Shown: positions 61,565 to 64,000 of the stretch, one piece after another
How the letters are laid out: each line of letters opens with the position of its first letter
Numbering within the stretch: the first letter of the stretch is position 1
Source of the DNA: Gordonia malaquae NBRC 108250
GTDB lineage: Bacteria > Actinomycetota > Actinomycetes > Mycobacteriales > Mycobacteriaceae
Direction: 5' to 3'
Length of the DNA: 64,000 nt
Assembly (NCBI RefSeq): GCF_000344135.1
Contig: NZ_BAOP01000018.1
Coordinates: forward strand, 1 to 64,000
Notes under the pieces: model-generated
What the model was told of the DNA's origin: nothing
What the model saw: the letters and a program-made list of their open reading frames with translations, nothing else
Databases searched by the model: none
Translations under genes and position numbers: made by a program

Positions 61565-63361
61565 TCAGCGGAGGAGAAAGAGCTCGCGCGATTCCGGAGA
61601 ACCGCCGTTGCACCGGATGAGGACTCCACCTCCCACGGTGAACACGCTGCTCGTCGAGTCACGGGTGAGCCGGCACGGAGACGTCTTCATCGTCACGTTC
61701 GGTGGCGGCTGGAGAGTTCCACTTCCGGGAATCGACGGACCGACGAAGGTGAGGGGCGCAACCTGCGGGAATGAAGTTCGATCGTCCACCTCGATCGGCG
61801 TCGCATAGGCGACGGTGGTCACGAGGGAGTCGCCGAAGCCGGTCCACGCGGACGCGAAGCGATCGCCGACCGCCTGCGTCGAGCCCGTCGATCGGGTTCG
61901 ACGCACGGGATTGGAGTAGATGACCGCGGCGTGACCTGCGGGATCAACGCCGGTGATCGTCCAATCGTCGTTCGACCGAGCCAGTCCGGTGACGGTCCAC
62001 CCGGTGGGAAGTCCATCGGGCGCCGCGGTCCCCCGCGATGCCACGAAGACTGTCTTCCGTCGATCTCCGTCCTCAACCGCGAGAGCCGCGACACTGCCGA
62101 CGGACGCCGACACGCGAACGCTCGCATCCGGGGCGCCGAAGTCGCGACCGGTGTAGGTGTGCACCCGCTTTCCGGTCGAGTAGTCGTATGCGTCGACCGT
62201 TCGGGGTCCGTGACCGCACACGACCGGGAGAGCAACCGCGCCGTCGACGAAGTCGAAGCGTTCGGGACGCTCGCACTGACGGTCCGTAGGCGGCACCGAC
62301 ACCCGTCCGGCGTAGGCACCGTCCGCCAGACTCAGTTCGCCGACGGAGACGCTGCGGTCGTCACTCCAGGTGAGGATCATCGCGCCCGCGTCGTCGAAGC
62401 GACCCGCTTTGATGTCGTCGACGGCATCCGTCACCCAGTCGATCCGACCGGTTTCGCCGTCCACCCCGTAGGTCAGCAACGTTCGGGTGGCCAGGTCGCG
62501 GACCTGGACCACAACCGGCGAGGCCGTGTTGGAGGCGTCGACGACCGGACCCCACAGTCCGATCACCGGACGCCGGAACTGGATTCGCCACGACTGTGTC
62601 GCGCCGACGAACGCGGTGACCGATGTGTCGTCCGCGACGGCGAAGCCACCCGCGATCGGGGCGGGCGCGATCGACGTCCAGGCGGCCGGCCGCAGAGTGG
62701 AATGCCAGTCGATACGGCGGACGTCGTTCTGGAACCCCTGAGGCACCCAGCCGATTCCACGCGCAGTCGCCTGGTCGACTGTCGGCGACACCCCCTGCGG
62801 CCACGCGACGACAGCCGCCACGGTCGCCAGCAGCGCAGTGGAAGCGGCGAACGCCGCTCCGAACCGTCTGCGCAGTCGGTGGCGGCTCCGGTGCTCGACC
62901 CGTGCACGTCGGGCGAGGAGGTTCACCAGCCCGATGATCACGCCGAGCACGCAGACGAACATCAGCACTCGCCCGGCGCCGACGACACCCGGCAACGACT
63001 GGACTGTCGATGCGGCTCGACGGTCGTCGGATGTGACGATCAGGATCGCCACCAGCGCTGCGACGCCGACGACGGTGACCGCGACGTCGACCCGATCGAA
63101 CGTCGCCGACGGGCGCAGGCGGGCGCCGACATGCACGAGCACCGGGACCGCGACGGCGACGCCCGCTCCGACGAGGAACCACCTCAGCTCCTCGCCGGGG
63201 AAGTCGCCGGGCGAGTGATGCCACATCGGCGCGGCCCACACGACGGCGACTGCGACAACGCCTACCGTGACCAGGATCGATCCGGCCAGCACACCCGTCC
63301 ACACGGCCCTGAATCGACGTATCTCACGGACCGGTGCGGTGTCCGCCTCGTCGAGCTTCAT
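61565..63361 (-). CDS. membrane protein with PQQ-like repeat domain
   Basis: A 598-residue protein: five or so N-terminal helices (to about residue 175), then an extracytoplasmic domain of about 400 residues with repeated strand patterns and Trp/Gly motifs (DLATRTLLTYGVDGETGRIDWV, YSTGKRVHTYTG) that look like PQQ-type beta-propeller blades. Two cysteine pairs in the domain (RQCERP/PVVCGH and SPCRL/IRCNG). No enzyme motif. The start is uncertain: ATG at 63361 or ATG at 63400, neither with a ribosome binding site. Confidence 0.72.
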   Translation of the reverse strand: MKLDEADTAPVREIRRFRAVWTGVLAGSILVTVGVVAVAVVWAAPMWHHSPGDFPGEELRWFLVGAGVAVAVPVLVHVGARLRPSATFDRVDVAVTVVGVAALVAILIVTSDDRRAASTVQSLPGVVGAGRVLMFVCVLGVIIGLVNLLARRARVEHRSRHRLRRRFGAAFAASTALLATVAAVVAWPQGVSPTVDQATARGIGWVPQGFQNDVRRIDWHSTLRPAAWTSIAPAPIAGGFAVADDTSVTAFVGATQSWRIQFRRPVIGLWGPVVDASNTASPVVVQVRDLATRTLLTYGVDGETGRIDWVTDAVDDIKAGRFDDAGAMILTWSDDRSVSVGELSLADGAYAGRVSVPPTDRQCERPERFDFVDGAVALPVVCGHGPRTVDAYDYSTGKRVHTYTGRDFGAPDASVRVSASVGSVAALAVEDGDRRKTVFVASRGTAAPDGLPTGWTVTGLARSNDDWTITGVDPAGHAAVIYSNPVRRTRSTGSTQAVGDRFASAWTGFGDSLVTTVAYATPIEVDDRTSFPQVAPLTFVGPSIPGSGTLQPPPNVTMKTSPCRLTRDSTSSVFTVGGGVLIRCNGGSPESRELFLLR

Positions 63362-63400
63362 GAGAAGAGCAAACACCGCAGAGTGGCGCGGACCACGCAT

Positions 63401-63416
63401 TAGTCCAATCGGACTA
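63401..63416. promoter_or_regulatory. palindrome TAGTCC-AATC-GGACTA
   Basis: Perfect 6-bp inverted repeat with a 4-bp centre, immediately upstream of a candidate ATG at 63400 and 40 bp before the ATG at 63361, in the gap to the F420-type gene. Likely an operator for the membrane protein gene. Confidence 0.5.
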
Positions 63417-63431
63417 CATCTTCGTGTCGCC

Positions 63432-63812
63432 TCAGACCACGTCGCGGACTCGGATCTCCACCGTCGCATCCGCCCCTCGGCGAATCCTCGAACCCCATAC
63501 CGTGAGACGCCCGAGAATCCCGTACTTCTTGACGATCAGATCGGCGGCACGCGACGAATCGTCGATCACCTCACCGATGCCCGCAACCTCCGGCCCCGAC
63601 GTCTTCTTGCCCCGTGCGTCACAGGTCTGCACCAGCACCCGATTGTCGCGGCGCAGACGTTTGACCTTCCACGAGTCGCCGACCGTCCACATCACGAGGT
63701 CGTCGCCGTCCCGCGCCGCCCACAACGGTGTCGGTACCGCCGTCCCGTTCTTCCGGTAGGTGGTCAGCATGACGTAGGTGGATTCGGCGATCGCCCCAAC
63801 TGTTTCGCTCAT
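63432..63812 (-). CDS. PPOX-class F420-dependent protein
   Basis: A 126-residue split-barrel protein of the pyridoxamine-oxidase-like superfamily, subgroup 'PPOX class F420-dependent'. Seen: STYVMLTTYRKNGTAVPTPLWAA and WTVGDSWKVKRLRRDNRVLVQTCDARGK. These use F420 or a flavin for small redox steps. Second F420-type protein in this window after the Ddn-like one. Confidence 0.88.
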   Translation of the reverse strand: MSETVGAIAESTYVMLTTYRKNGTAVPTPLWAARDGDDLVMWTVGDSWKVKRLRRDNRVLVQTCDARGKKTSGPEVAGIGEVIDDSSRAADLIVKKYGILGRLTVWGSRIRRGADATVEIRVRDVV

Positions 63813-63861
63813 ACCTGCAGGGTACGCAGGTTCTTGACCTTTCGACCCGCTCGGACGGCAA

Positions 63862-63891
63862 AGGCCGCCGGGACTCTCGTCTCGGCGGCCT
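63862..63891. terminator. hairpin terminator of the right-edge gene
   Basis: Stem AGGCCGCCGGGAC / GTCTCGGCGGCCT (one wobble in 13) with a TCTC loop, followed on the minus strand by TTTGCC. It lies 16 bp after the stop of the gene entering from the right. Confidence 0.75.
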
Positions 63892-63907
63892 CTGGTCAGA
63901 AGTCAGA

Positions 63908-64000
63908 TCAAGCGCGGCGCTTGGCCTCTTCGGTCAGGCCCTTCTTGGCCGTGTCCACGGCCATCTTCTGGGCACGCTTGACGATCAGCCCGGGCAGCTT
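63908..64000 (-). CDS. 3' end of a gene entering from the right edge
   Basis: Thirty codons plus the stop on the minus strand: a Lys/Arg/Ala-rich helical end that includes IVKRAQKMAVDTAKKG and finishes KRRA. The frame is open to the window edge and a terminator follows. Too short to name. Confidence 0.6.
   Translation of the reverse strand, partial: KLPGLIVKRAQKMAVDTAKKGLTEEAKRRA

Noticed and set aside
63813-63907. tRNA or small RNA between the last two genes
   Set aside because: Only a terminator hairpin is present; no cloverleaf could be drawn.

Overview
The window is high-GC actinobacterial DNA, most likely from a mycolic-acid bacterium of the order Mycobacteriales in the Gordonia/Williamsia/Tsukamurella range. 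This rests on gene order: the block from ppa through dacB, a Zn-metalloprotease, tilS, hpt, ftsH, folE-folP-folB-folK, DUF3180, DUF6779, DUF2520, panC, panD and coaX follows the Mycobacterium tuberculosis Rv3628-Rv3600c neighbourhood as I remember it. The block purA, Rv0358-like, M50 protease, DUF3151, Rv0361-like, class II fba, DedA follows Rv0357c-Rv0364. F420-type enzymes, FprA and a SAM-IV riboswitch also fit. The genus is inference. I see no rRNA, tRNA, CRISPR array, prophage or complete insertion sequence.

Layout. (1) 1-10 kb, accessory: an AraC-type regulator cut by the left edge and visibly richer in A/T, a PaaI-type thioesterase, a 158-bp MITE-like element, an acyl-CoA dehydrogenase with a divergent TetR regulator, a Tat-exported metallophosphoesterase, a 3-oxoacid CoA-transferase pair with a divergent IclR regulator, and a wall-type protein with three neocarzinostatin-like domains behind an IdeR/DtxR-like iron box. 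(2) 10-26 kb, core: an SDR, the pantothenate and folate genes in a tightly overlapping minus-strand run, ftsH, hpt, tilS, a metalloprotease, dacB and divergent ppa. (3) 26-31 kb: an EmrB-type MFS exporter with a MarR repressor, two membrane-anchored exported proteins of similar layout, and between them a class V aminotransferase behind a SAM-IV riboswitch. (4) 31-36 kb: a compact plus-strand operon holding an anchored protein, an SPFH-GYF2 protein, a double zinc-ribbon membrane protein, a small anchored protein and an isochorismate synthase. (5) 36-42 kb: metZ with a rhodanese and an NTF2-like membrane protein, fprA, a secreted protein, purT with a Pro/Gly-rich tail, and two small genes. (6) 42.5-54.7 kb: a repeat-rich gap, a class III adenylate cyclase, purA, an M50 protease, an acyl-CoA synthetase, a CDF metal exporter, a FUSC protein, DUF3151, an Rv0361-like protein, fba and dedA. 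(7) 54.7-64 kb: a cholesterol-oxidase-like GMC enzyme with a TetR regulator, a Ddn-like protein, a SpoU methyltransferase, pyrE, an Rv0383c-like protein, an M20 hydrolase, a PQQ-repeat-like membrane protein, an F420-type PPOX protein and the 3' end of one more gene.

Genes working together. The folate genes overlap by 4-8 bases and are probably translationally coupled. panC, panD and coaX supply pantothenate and the first step to CoA. metZ-rhodanese and the SAM-IV-controlled PLP enzyme point to sulfur metabolism on both sides of the SPFH operon. Several divergent regulator/target pairs (TetR/ACAD, IclR/scoAB, MarR/MFS) have clear dyads between or beside them. The strongest leads are the SPFH/zinc-ribbon operon that ends in an isochorismate synthase, the iron-boxed neocarzinostatin-like protein, the SAM-IV riboswitch and the MITE placed exactly at a stop codon.
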